Shown here: positions 49,991-60,754 of the stretch, in pieces
Numbering within the stretch: the first letter of the stretch is position 1
Layout: every line of letters begins with the position of its first letter
NCBI GenBank assembly: GCA_028023455.1
Contig: JAQFVV010000042.1
Span: forward strand, 4,295,739-4,359,738
DNA from: Epiperipatus broadwayi
Lineage: Eukaryota > Onychophora > Udeonychophora > Euonychophora > Peripatidae
Direction of reading: 5' to 3'
Length of the DNA stretch: 64,000 nucleotides
Position numbers and translations under genes: made by a program
The notes under the pieces: model-generated
Database searches by the model: none
Seen by the model: the letters and a program-made list of their open reading frames with translations, nothing else
Told to the model about the DNA's origin: nothing

Positions 49991-50554
49991 GCCTTGGACC
50001 TGAGAGCACTGCACATAGATCTTAGGATCTGCACCCCCCCTCCCAGCAGTCACCTTTTATTTTATTAGCTAACTATAAAGCTTTGAGACCAAAATGAAAT
50101 CACAAAAATGTTTCCAATTCAAGCTCATAAACTTGTATAGTTATATAGATCTAAATGCAGTTCAGCATCCATATTTTTTGGTGTCTTTGGTTCTTTAATA
50201 ACTACAGTCACCATAATCCTATTGGGAAAGATTTGTATTAAACCACTGAACAACACATGATCACCATTCTTTAGGCTTACAAAAGCTGTTTACACAGAAA
50301 CTAAACTCTCCAATAGGATAATGGTGACTGTAGTTATTAAAGAACCAAAGACACCAAAAAGTATGGAAGCTGAACTATGTATACAATTATACAAGTTAAT
50401 GAGCTTGTATTGAAAACATTGTGTTTTCATTTTTCACTCAAAGCTTTATAGTTAGCTAATAAATAAAAGATAGCTGCTGGCGGGTTGCATTAGATCCTAA
50501 AACATAGGTGCATTAGATCCTAAAACATAGGTGCAGTGCTTTCAGATCCAAGGC

Positions 50555-50597
50555 TCCTCATTATGAAAACCACAAGCTAGAACCTAGTCTGTGGATA
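50555..50597 (+). ncRNA. Decayed hammerhead-like motif (FB-A copy 3, right arm)
   Basis: TCCTCA is followed by TTATGA in place of CTGATGA, and GAAAC has become GAACC, so the catalytic core is lost. Listed because it marks the expected position in the right arm. Confidence 0.4.
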
Positions 50598-52890
50598 CTG
50601 GATGAGCAGGCCCTAGATAGGGATTTTATGCACAAATCTTCTTGCATTCATTGATTACTCTGACTTTGCACTGAGTGGTGCTACTGAATGGAGAGTTTAG
50701 CCTCTGTGATATAATATTAGTACCAATTAATATACCCTAGTTACTTAAGTTTACAATATATGGTTCTAGAGTAAAATGAAGAGAATTGATCCTAATAGCA
50801 TATATCAAGTGCAACCAGAGATAATTGTGAGATTTTTATTAGTATAAATTTTTATGCAAGAAAGCAAGCAGCAGATAAGAATTAAATTTTTTGGAAAAAA
50901 AAATAATATAAATTTAATCCAATTAAAAATGAAAGAGTACTAATAAATAAATCTGAAAGCACTATTTTTTTTATTAAAAAAAAAAAGTTATTTTCTATTT
51001 TCATCAATAATTAGTTATAGATAAAAAATTTATATAGAAGTCCTCATTTTTTACATTTTCCAGAAATATTACACAAAGATTGAATTAGTGAACAATATGA
51101 GACAAATTCCCATAAGAATAATGTTAGTAATATTTAATCTGTACCATATCATTTATTTAATGCATAATATTAAATTATTACAATGTACATTGTATATATA
51201 AATATTTAATAGTGTAAGATAAGATCAAAGCTTGAGTTTTAATAATAATAAAAAGATAATAAAAATGAAGTTAAGAGCTAAAAACATTTACCTCCCTACA
51301 AAACTTTAAAAAAAAAAAAAAAACAGGCCAGACTTGGATTGTCTTTTGATTTTAAATAAATATTTAGCTTTCTTTTTCTTTTTTAAGTAAATGAATGGGA
51401 TGGAGAGAAGCAAATAATAAATTTGTATTTGTTAATAGACCATTCATATCTTCATTATATGCAGGTTATAGTTTAACCTTTTATTTTGATAAAGTTTTGT
51501 CTCCTTAGCAATATTTAAAATTTGTTCTCCGATATAAACTTTAAAAATAAAATAACATTAAATACTTTTTAAAAAGAGAAAAAAGGAACACTAATAAAAA
51601 AAACAAAAACAAAGGATATCTTTTTTCAATTTAGATTTTCATTCAATTTACTACTATGATGAAAAAATTTTTAAATTTTTATTTGCAGCCTATTTTTTTA
51701 GATAATCACTAACGTAAGTTCTCCTTCCAATGTCCATATGATATTGTACTGCTCACAACATTTTAGAATCAATATTGCATTTTTTATGTGAACATGCTAT
51801 TTTTTTAAGCTTATGCAATATGAAATGTTTTATTTTATAAACTTCCTGTCTATAAAACTGCAATATTGTAAGACAGAAAGAGATTTTATCATGGTTTTCT
51901 CAACCGAACAATTAGCGAAGATGTAAAAATGTCATAATGAAGATAAGCCAATGAGGAGTCACTGAAATAGTCATCAATCAATAAATACCAAGATTTTATC
52001 AAAATCAAGCTTATCTTTGATCTTTATGCAACTTTATTTTAAATTTGTCATTCACTCATAATAAATATAACTTTATTAATACTATAACAACAAAAAATAT
52101 TTAGTCAGTCAAAATTTATATATTTTTTACTGTGTCAAAGAAAAAACTTCCTTATTTGTCAGAAACATTTCCCCCCATAATTCATTAATACCTATATACT
52201 AGTAAAATATTTTTGGAAATTATTTTATATGAATAAATATAATTGATTAAATATTAACTTACTTTTCTCAACTCCTGCTACAATGGTGATGTAAAAAGTT
52301 TGAAATGATATTCTGAACACTACGAATTATACTATAAATTGAAATGGGAATTTTTAGAAAATTACTATCATCATTAATATTATGATGGAAAACTTTCTAA
52401 ATATAATTAAAGATAAATAGACAAAACTACAAAAAAAAAAACACGCTGCTTTTATTCAGATTTTGTGTTTAAAGACAAATTTTTCAAAATTTATGATAGA
52501 ACCACACAGTATTCCTTTATAGGAGCACCTCACAAAAGGGAGAAAAAAAATCAGTGAAGAAATTTTAAAATTCCTGCTAAAATGAATAAAATTAACAGCT
52601 GCCATATCATAAGCAACTATTCTTGAAGTTTTATGATATGAATAACTTTACAACATGTTTGATAAAAAATCCATATTAACTCATGGAGTGGATACAATTC
52701 TGTTAAATTTACAGTAGATTTTTTTCTGATTTCAATTTCCTAAAAGTAAAATTATTTGAAATTCCTTCTTCCTTGCACATCAAAGTTTGTAAAGTTCTAA
52801 AAATTTACATTAACCTTATAAAGCTGCACTTACTAGACACCTGGCATATTTAAATACAAGTATAGTATACATATATGCTTAAAATAGATA

Positions 52891-53081
52891 TAATTAGAGG
52901 GGAATTGAACCCAGACTTTCAAGCTCCCTTCAATCATCTACTCCATTTCATACAATCGATACACGGGATCACACACATGTGAAAAAAATATGCACGTGTG
53001 TAATCATGTGTATAAGTTGTATGAGATGGAATGGATGACTAAGGAAAGCTTGAAATCTGGGTTCAAATCACCTCTAATTAG
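52891..53081. mobile_element. Small foldback element, TAATTAGAGGG family, copy 2
   Basis: Begins TAATTAGAGGGGAATTGAAC and ends GGGTTCAAATCACCTCTAATTA. The arms share AGACTTTCAAGCTCCCTT and the ACTCCATTTCATACAA block in inverted order. The centre holds a second palindromic stretch with CACACATGTG and CACGTGTG. The arms clearly match those at 1-165. It is non-coding and about 190 bp long. Confidence 0.75.
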
Positions 53082-53167
53082 ACACATAGCATTAAAAAAT
53101 TGCAACAATTCTTATATGTTTCCACAGTATAGGGAATTAATTTGCAAATTTTTCAAAAGTATCTACT

Positions 53168-53357
53168 AAGTAATAATTTACTAAGGCTGTAACCTTAGAA
53201 ATAAGCGTCTGAAAAATACGAAGGTAGGGACCTCTATAGGTCTTAAAACACAGAGGTCCCTACATTCGTATTTTTCAGACGCTTATTTCTAAGGTTACAG
53301 CCTTAGTAAATTATTACTTAATATAATAATGGGCATTTAATAAAATTTATAATTAAA
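53168..53357. mobile_element. Foldback element, GCTGTAACC family, copy 2
   Basis: The arms TAAGTAATAATTTACTAAGG...GGTAGGGACCTCT and their mirror close on a short loop near 53240-53255 and end at about 53322. The following sequence (ATATAATAATG, then TTTAATAAAATTTATAATT) matches the right flank of copy 1. It lacks the longer inner arm of copy 1 (GCCACAAGCTTATGCTAGG), so the two differ by an internal deletion or expansion. Ends only 79 bp before E2. Confidence 0.8.
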
Positions 53358-53435
53358 AGTATCTACGTAAAATTATAATAAATTGTCACGAAAAGTAAAG
53401 TAACTATAGAACTGATAAAAAATAAATAAAATAAC

Positions 53436-53553
53436 CTGATGCAAGCACATCCAAGCCTTGAAATAGATTCTGCAGGCTGGGCAACACATTCAATCAAAAC
53501 ATCAAACAACTGGTTGAGCATGAAAGAAAAACTGCTGACAGTTTTTAAATCAT
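53436..53553 (-). CDS. ARFGEF3: ARFGEF3 (BIG3) homologue, window exon E2
   Basis: Minus-strand internal exon of 118 bp. The acceptor reads TTGTTGTCTTATAG before 53553 and the donor is CAG|GTTATT after 53436. The G left by E1 plus AT makes Asp, and the exon then reads 38 codons including FSFMLNQLFDVLIECVAQPA and ESISRLGCACI, ending with two bases (AG) of an Arg codon completed in E3. From memory, vertebrate BIG3 has a very similar run at this point (a Gly-Cys-Ser-Cys-Ile-Arg-His segment), so homology is strong. The region is part of the conserved C-terminal helical repeats of BIG proteins, downstream of the Sec7-like domain. A plus-strand ORF over the same bases is an antisense shadow. Confidence 0.92.
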
Positions 53554-53954
53554 CTATAAGACAACAACAAAAAAAAACAATCCAAAAATATTATATTTTT
53601 CTAATTAACTCAAGAATATGTAATTTATTAATCACAATACCTATGGTAAATTCTTAATAACATGCAATCATACATTTTTCAGTCACATGATTAACAAAAC
53701 AAATATTTATTTTTCGTGTAGTCATGACTTTTTGATTTATTTCTTCAAATTTAAATATAATAATAAATGTTGTAGTCATATATTGGATTATTTTTATCAT
53801 TTAATTGGTTAAATATTTTTAAAAAAATTCAAATTTTATACTTTTCTAAAATATATTCCATTGTTAGATATAACACATGGATTGCTATAGAACAAAATAT
53901 TTTGAATGGAATTATTTTCATTCTCTTCAAGTGTTGCCAGTCTTATCAAGGGCA

Positions 53955-54035
53955 ACTAATATGGGAAATTGAACTGGTGATCTTTAGATTCGTGAATACT
54001 GATTTAAGGTGTCACTCTAACCAATTAGGATATTC
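53955..54035 (-). repeat. Decayed tRNA-like repeat
   Basis: Read on the minus strand: CCTAATTGGTTAGAGTGACA resembles a tRNA A box (TAGTTGGTTAGAGC type), and CCAGTTCAATTTCCC at 53971-53985 resembles a B box about 45 bases later. It is AT-drifted and cannot form a full cloverleaf; a tRNA pseudogene or SINE head. Confidence 0.45.
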
Positions 54036-55146
54036 TATCAAAAGCAATGTTCAATAAAAAATTTCTAATAATTTATGAAGTTCTTTCTGTTTCATTCTAA
54101 GGGCAAAGTTAATAAGAAGTTTTAAAACATTATGATTTTTCACATTAAATTCATTTACACGTTTATTTGTCAGTGACATATGAGCAGCCCCCTCACATTT
54201 TTTTTCTTTTTCCAATCGAGCAGATGGTCATTGATATATGCATAGTCTGCTGCTTTAGACACATTTTATCTTTTTCTTTCTAATTATTGTTTTAAGTATC
54301 TAATCATTTTTCTATGGGATGGTTAATTTGATTGATATATATTCTTACATATTAAAATATGATACTTTATAGATCAGCTCTAATTTTTCAACGCTTCAAG
54401 TTTAAGTTTTGTAGAAATTAGATTCCTCACAATATGCTATGGAATTGAAGAGCTGTTCAGATATTATATTGCTTGCAGAATTTTTTTAGTTTGTCTGCCG
54501 TCTCTTGTATGTTAAAGAAAATTTGCAATCAAAATAATAGGAGAATAGTTTTCTAAAGCCATAGTACACTGCAAGGAATCTTAGCCTTTACAAAATCTAC
54601 ATTTGGAATTCTAAAAAACTAAAAATGCAGTTATAAAAGATCATATGAATGTGGAAATGATTTTAAAAAACATAAAACAATGATGAGAGGGGGGAAAAAA
54701 CCAAATTTATGTGAACTGTCAATCAATACGTGTTTGATTGGAAAACACAAAAATAATCCACAAAGCGAGAAAAAGTAAAAAAAAAAATAATAAAGAGCTG
54801 ATCACATAATAATTGCAAATAATCCCATTAAATCAATTTAGTCTGACAATCCATAATGTTTGGAAATTATTAATTTTTTCCTTAAAAACAAAACAAAGAG
54901 AAAGTTTTCTTTGATATAATAGAATAACATTCAATACTTTAGATCTCTTATTGAAAATTGATTCAAGTTTATGTGATCTATCATCCCCATTACTATCATT
55001 TTTAATGAACGTGCTAGTTGTTTGCCATGTGTATAAGTTCATACAGGTTTATGTTGATAGAAAAATATAAAATGAAATGTGCTTTAACATTTTTTTAAAA
55101 AAAAATTTAACCACCAGTCCAATGGCTGGACTTCCTTTACAACTAT

Positions 55147-55690
55147 AGTATATTCATACCTAACATACTGGATACCAGATGTAACTATTGGTAAATACAT
55201 TTGGATACATTTATCAACTGTAATATCTTCATGCCTACCACGTTGTGCATCAGATATAACCATTAGTAAATATACTTGGATACCTCTATCAACTGTAAAA
55301 TCCTCATGCCTACCACGTTGTGCGCCAGATATAACCATTAGTAACTAACTATACTTGGATACCTCTATCAACAGTAAAATGCCTACCACGTTGCGTGCCA
55401 GATATAACGGATGGGACGATTCTCATCATACACCCCCTAATACCTATCATACTAGTCACGCCAGTCACTAATTCGATCTTTAGTGGTGTGTACTCCCACT
55501 ACACATTTGTGCATCCTCGTTGGTCGACAGATATAACGGACGGAACAATTAGCACTTGGATATATCTATCAGATATATCAACTATCAGCTGGTTCGATCA
55601 CAAGGTATGACCAACTTACACAAAGTATTTATGTGATGATACACCTATCTAATGAGCCCCAAACGTTGCTGGTGCCAGATGTAACGGACG
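55147..55690. repeat. Satellite-like tandem repeat, period about 75 bp
   Basis: The motif CAGATRTAAC recurs at about 55176, 55251, 55326, 55399, 55528 and 55676. The first four are 73-75 bp apart and the last two gaps are about 130 and 148 bp, close to two periods. Each unit also has CCTACCACGTTGTG and CTTGGATACCTCTATCAACT. As 75 is divisible by three, the minus-strand frame stays open over three units and gives a 25-residue peptide repeat (ISGAQRGRHEDFTVDRGIQV type). I take it as a satellite, not a gene. The right-hand units are more diverged. Confidence 0.75.
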
Positions 55691-58600
55691 TTAGAGCACC
55701 ATCTTAAATCCACTATTTGCCAATTTTAAGCTCAATGATTCAATTCCTGTGCTGGATATCAGTGTTCAGAGTAGTAATAAGTGTTATCTTTAATAATTGA
55801 ATACATTTAGAAAAGTACAAATAAAGTTTGAATTTTTCTGAAAACATTTAATAATTCAACTGAATGATGAAAATAAAATAGAACTAAATTGCCACTATAT
55901 CTTTAGACAATCTACATTAATATAATTTATATGCAATTATACAATGAATATAAAATAACAAATATATACTTCTACATACATTTTTATGTAAATTTCTTAA
56001 AAATAATAGTGAACCATCAAGTCACAATAACTAACAACTATGAGGATTCATGAATAGTTCATTTACATAAAAAAAGTTTTTTTTTCTTCTAAAAAAAAAA
56101 ATCACTACTACATTGAAAATTTTATATTTTGATCAAACAGATTTACTCTTATAAACAATTGTCAATATTCAATCCAAATATAAAGTGATTATCTGTATTT
56201 ACTGAGACAAATCTTCATAAAAAGATTTGAAATATGAGGATTTTTTTATTAAACAATCCAAAAGTGATTTTATATATACAATGTTACACAATCTGGCTAA
56301 AGCTATGCCAATATGACTTTGATAATGAACAGTTTGGTAAAACATCAGTAATTACTCAAATAACATTCTGAATAGTTCGTCAATATTACTTTACTTACAG
56401 ATTATACCATTTTAAACACTAATTATATACACCCTGTGGACCAAAAATATTGTCTAATTTTTTCCAAAAACATAACTAAAATTCTACTTATCCAAGACAA
56501 TAAATTCATCAGTTGATATTAATGTCAAGTTCGCACTCCAATTTCTTTATTCATAAATAACTTTTTTTTCAGAATTCCAAGAAAGACTGACAGTCTAACA
56601 CATGCTTGAAAACTTCTCCATCATGAGTATACAATGAACAAATGGAATAGAAAAAAATATTTTATAGTAGACATCACATATAAAAATATTATGTCCACTA
56701 TCTTACTATTCAAGATTGCATTTTATTATATAATTTACATTAAGTTCTACCCTATACCATCAATAATTTATTTAATGCAAATTTTTATACTTAAGTTCAA
56801 GTATTCTCTAAATCATTTAGCTAACATAACAAAGACTCAAACAGATTAGAAAAAAAAATCTTTTTTTTTTTTTAAAAAAAAAGGTGAAATTAATAAAATT
56901 ATAGAAAAAGACAAAATTCACAAAATATATGTGTATTGCTTTCAAAAAGATGCAAAATATAAATGATTACTTAAATAGAATTAATACACTACGTTTAAAG
57001 CTACAAGGACTCTTTGGATTAAAATCAACTCTGTATGATAGCATTCAATATTATATTTTCATTCTTAAATACACTTTTTTTGAGGATTAATCCAGTAACC
57101 TAAATTTGAATTCCTCAATAATCAAAGTAGACCATGTATCTTTGTAAGATAATATTCAGACATATTAAAGACTTCTTAAGAGTTGCTTTGAAGAAGGGAA
57201 AAAACTTAGTTTTATAAGTGTTTGATATCTTTTTCAATAATAGCAAGATTCAATATACTTTTTTAAATTATAAAGACATCATAGATTTGTCTAAGTGTGA
57301 AAGATATATGACCCAAAAATATTCTAGTAGGATTATAAAAAAAAAAAAAGTAAATATAGAAAATAAAACGACAAAAATTTATTGGTCAGTATCCTAAGGA
57401 CTATGAAAAGAGACATTCTTATAAAATTCTTAATCAATGTTTATATCTTAAATATTAAAATATTGTATATTAGAAATTGTGGGAATCTCAAGATTATTTA
57501 CCTTTTTCAAAACTAGTCTGAAATAAGTTAACTTGAATTCCTTTTAGAGAATCCCATATTTGGTAAGGATACTTTGACAATTTAATTATTAAAATAGATT
57601 TTACTTTTAGCAATAATACTTTGGTAAAATTTTAATTATTGTTCAATATAAACAATAAAAAAAAAAAAAAAACTGACTTTTTAAATCTGGAAAAGTTAAC
57701 ATATCCTGATATGAACACAATAAAAGTAATATATAAAGATGGCAATAAGAAGTTAGTCAAATATTGTTTAAATATTCGAATTATATTTAATATAGTTTAT
57801 TTAATCAATGTATAACTCTTTCTTACAAATTCTACTAAATGATAATTTGACGATCATGTCTTATTGACTGAAAATAGCTTTCAGACCATGTATGTGAAAA
57901 ATGTTATTTATAAGATGATTTATAGAAACTTATTAAGTAAATTTATTAGGGCTTTACATAATGATGACCTTGGCAATTGGCAATGATTTCTAATTTTTAA
58001 TTTAGATTCTTAATTTATCATTAGTAAATGAGCTTAAAAAAAATTTAATCACTTTCCCAGAATCATTAAGATTAGAACTTCACATTAAATCTAAAATCAA
58101 TATATTATGACATGTTTGAAATAAGATGGAAATTGATTCATAGTACAATTAAAATCTACTATGATAATGGAAATGAAACTTGTGTCTTCTAATGCAAATT
58201 TTTATTATATTTAATGCATCAAGTTAATAAAAAATGAATATATCTATTAATGTGTTTTTTTGGTATCAAAGTCATTATAATAAATTAACTTTTGCTGGAA
58301 TTACTCAGATTTTGCAGTCATGCTTGTGATCTAGAATTCGAATGTTGATGGAACCCAAATATCTATTCAATGTTAGTTAATAAATGGATGTCAAACTCCT
58401 TACACAGAGAATAAAACAAAGGTACAATATTGCTAACATTCACACCATCCTGCAAATGGCAACACAAATATTTTTTCCTACAGTGTTTCATTTTGAGAAA
58501 CTGTTGAAGAGACTTTTGTCGTATGTTATAACACATGCAAATACACACATATTATAATTAATATAAATCTGTTCTAAGAAAAATATTTAATAAGTAAATA

Positions 58601-59074
58601 TATACAAGATTATATAGTTTTCAAAAAAGTTGTCTCAAATTGTTAATATCTTTAAAGCATTCCATAATTCCATTTTTTTTTTCATCCCATAGCAACAGCT
58701 CATCCTAATTAATAAGATGGACATGCATGATTTGCATTAAAAAGTAACTGTGAATGATTAGTTTTCTTAACTTTATGGAAAGTGATTTTTTTAAACAGTG
58801 AATGATTTTCAGAATAACTAATTACTAAATTAATTTATAATTATTATATGAAAACACAACATCAATAAAAAAAAGTAGACAGTATTTGTTATTTCTAAAC
58901 AATAACAATAAGATGAAAAAAATCCCCATGTAAATGTATAAAATGACTTTTACTTAGCCCATTGAGTGCAAAAGCCTTTCTGGTATTTCTTTGAATAAGG
59001 ATTACAGTTTAGTCTCCAGTTTTACTCTCTAGCTAAAACTAACTTCATACCTATTTATTAATTAATAATTGTCT

Positions 59075-59195
59075 GGCTAGCTAAATTGGTTAAAAGCCCA
59101 CTATCTATAAAATAAAATAAAAATATAAACTTGCTTGGAACTTAAAAATAAACTCTAAGTTTTACCAAAATTCAAATTCTAGGCCATGATCATGG
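59075..59195 (+). repeat. Possible decayed SINE
   Basis: GGCTAGCTAAATTGGTTAAAAGCCC resembles an A box, and AAAATTCAAATTCTAGGCC later in the segment a B box, but the spacing (about 80 bases) is too long for a tRNA without an insertion. Tentative. It ends about 65 bp from E1. Confidence 0.25.
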
Positions 59196-59260
59196 TCTGT
59201 GAACATGCTAATGATTATATTAAGAGATCTTTATATATATATATATAAAACACTAATTAC

Positions 59261-59434
59261 CTGCACTTGATGTCATATAGTCCACTATCAGATCAGTGCT
59301 TAAACCACAACACTGTTTAAAATTAGCAGCAAAATTTGAATCCCAAACTCTATATATACGACTGGTTCGTCTCAACCAAGCTTGAAGCATTGGTAACAGA
59401 AGATGATTTATGCAATAAACTCCAAATTCAGGAC
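59261..59434 (-). CDS. ARFGEF3: ARFGEF3 (BIG3) homologue, window exon E1 (partial gene)
   Basis: Minus-strand internal exon of 174 bp. The acceptor is a long pyrimidine tract ending CTCTCTCTTAG just upstream of 59434, and the donor is CAG|GTAATT at 59261. The reading frame is open only when the first two bases complete a codon begun in the previous exon. It gives 57 full codons starting PEFGVYCINHLLLPML and continuing through QAWLRRTSRIYR to FKQCCGLSTDLIVDYM, then leaves one base (G) over. That phase fits E2 exactly. The segment is Leu/Trp/Arg-rich helical sequence of the kind found in HEAT/ARM-type repeats of the large BIG ARF-GEF proteins. On its own the match is moderate; the assignment rests mainly on splicing in frame to E2 and E3, which match BIG3 well. 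No start codon is present: upstream exons lie beyond 64000. Confidence 0.85.
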
Positions 59435-60167
59435 CTAAGAGAGAGAGATAAAAAGAAGTCTAAATTATAAATAATTACATTGGCAAGTTGTGATGAATAT
59501 ATTAAGTAAATGAAGCAATCTGCTTTAAAAAAAATAAATTTTACAAAACAAATACCTCCATTATTATTAATCTGCAGATATTCAACTCATTATGCAAAGA
59601 GAAATATTTGTGCTGTAATGTTTAAATCTCCAATCAGAATGAAGATTTAAAGAAATAAATATATGGGTAAACACCTGACCTTTATTAAAAGCAATTTAAA
59701 AAATTATAATTCCTGAGCTAATAAGTGTCTGACTTACTGAGGTAAAGAATAAAGACTATGTAAAAAATCAATGATCAACTTTACTGTTAGATTGAGTTTT
59801 GCAGTTTATTTCATCCCCAACATTGAAAAATTTCATCTAGCATGAAATAATTCATAATATATTTTATAATGCCTCTCAGAAATATGTCATAAACAGTTAT
59901 TAAGAGACAGACCATTTAATAATAATTATACTTACAACATATTTAAAGTACAAATTTTGAGTTTTAAAAAAAAAATTACAAAAATAAATATAAAATGAAT
60001 TGTATAGAAATGTGATACTTTTTGTAGGATTTCCCAAAAAAAATCTGTAGTATCTTGGAAATTTTTTATACATTCAAATACTTTTGTTATAAGCGCTATA
60101 AAAATTCATTTTCTAGATCGAGACAAAGTTTTTGAATGAATAGTTCATAATAATACCATGCGTAATA

Positions 60168-60754
60168 ATTAAAACAGGCAAAACTCTCTATATGTATTGC
60201 CACTCAGTGCAAGCCAGAGTAATCAATGGATGCCAGAAAGCTTGTGCATAAAATTCCCATCTAGTGCCTATTCATCCAATACCCCCAGACTAGTTTCTGG
60301 CTTGTGGCCTTCGTCAGTGCGGAGCCTTGCATCTGAGGGCACTGCACCTAGATCTTAGGATCTAATGCAACCCTCCAGCAGCCACCTTTTATCTACACCT
60401 AACTACAAAACCATGAGTCTTTAATTAAAAACACTATATTTTCAATCCAAGCTCATTAGCTTATATAGTCATATAGATCTAAACTCAGTTCATTATCTAT
60501 ACATTTTGGTATCTTTGGTTCTTTAATAACCATAGCTACCACTATCTTATTAGGTAGGATTGGTTTTAAGCACATAGACATCACATGATCATTTCTTATG
60601 CTTGCTTATAACTGTTATTAAAACAGGCAAAACTCTCTATACCTTCTGGCATCCATTGATTACTCTGGCTTGCACTGAGTGGCAATACGTATAGAGAGTT
60701 TTGCCTGTTTTAATAAGTTATAAACAAGCATAAGAAATGATGATCATGTGATGT
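60168..60754. mobile_element. Long foldback element FB-A, copy 4, right arm mostly deleted
   Basis: The left arm from AATTAAAACAGGCAAAACTC runs to about 60560. A terminal block (CATCACATGATCATTTCTTA ... AAACAGGCAAAACTCTCT) follows at 60565-60650, and then only the last 70 bp of the right arm (CATCCATTGATTACTCTGGC to GAGAGTTTTGCCTGTTTTAA), plus an inverted terminal block ending GATCATGTGATG. The last 190 bp thus form their own hairpin. One hammerhead-like motif remains (60282-60323, minus). Confidence 0.82.
60282..60323 (-). ncRNA. Hammerhead-like motif (FB-A copy 4, left arm)
   Basis: Minus strand: TCCGCA, CTGACGA, A, GGC-CACAA-GCC, A, GAAAC, TAGT, C, TGGGGG. Core, helix II, helix III and the cleavage base are intact; helix I has a G-G mismatch and a terminal U-G. 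Confidence 0.5.

Larger units (their letters stand above)
49789..50708. mobile_element. Long foldback element FB-A, copy 3, with terminal sequence copied into the loop
   Basis: The left terminal block T (TATTAAACCACT ... CATTCTTTATGCTTAC ... AAACTTTCCAT, 49789-49862) is followed by the left arm. T then appears again in the same direction at 50236-50313 (TATTAAACCACTGAACAACA ... AAACTCTCCAAT), after which the right arm begins AGGATAATGGTGACTGTAG. The right arm has a small tandem duplication (GCATTAGATCCTAAAACATA). The order is T-B-T-B'. Hammerhead-like motifs lie at 49949-49990 (minus) and, damaged, at 50555-50597 (plus). Confidence 0.83.
29114..53435 (-). other. Intron between E2 and E3
   Basis: About 24.3 kb, GT-AG on the minus strand, joining phase 2. 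It is a repeat nest: LINE remnants, three long foldback elements with hammerhead-like motifs, a 365-bp palindrome, a tRNA-like SINE with target-site duplications, a head-to-head pair of Penelope-like fragments and two small foldback elements, each listed separately. The stretches 30350-31230, 33040-34680, 35480-37100, 39000-42600, 47665-49780 and 50710-52880 show nothing I can identify beyond AT-rich low-complexity sequence. Confidence 0.85.
53554..59260 (-). other. Intron between E1 and E2
   Basis: About 5.7 kb, GT-AG on the minus strand, joining phase 1 on both sides. It contains a decayed tRNA-like SINE (near 53955-54035), a 75-bp-period satellite (55147-55690) and a possible SINE remnant (59075-59195). 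The remaining sequence is AT-rich simple or low-complexity DNA with no coding block I can recognise. Confidence 0.85.

Noticed and set aside
53439-53657. 72-codon ORF (+)
   Set aside because: Antisense shadow of exon E2 and the adjacent intron.
55395-55610. 71-codon ORF (+) with PDITDGTI-type repeats
   Set aside because: Translation of the 75-bp satellite; the repeat explains it fully.
55147-55690. CRISPR-like array
   Set aside because: The units are contiguous diverged satellite repeats without unique spacers, and the DNA is eukaryotic.
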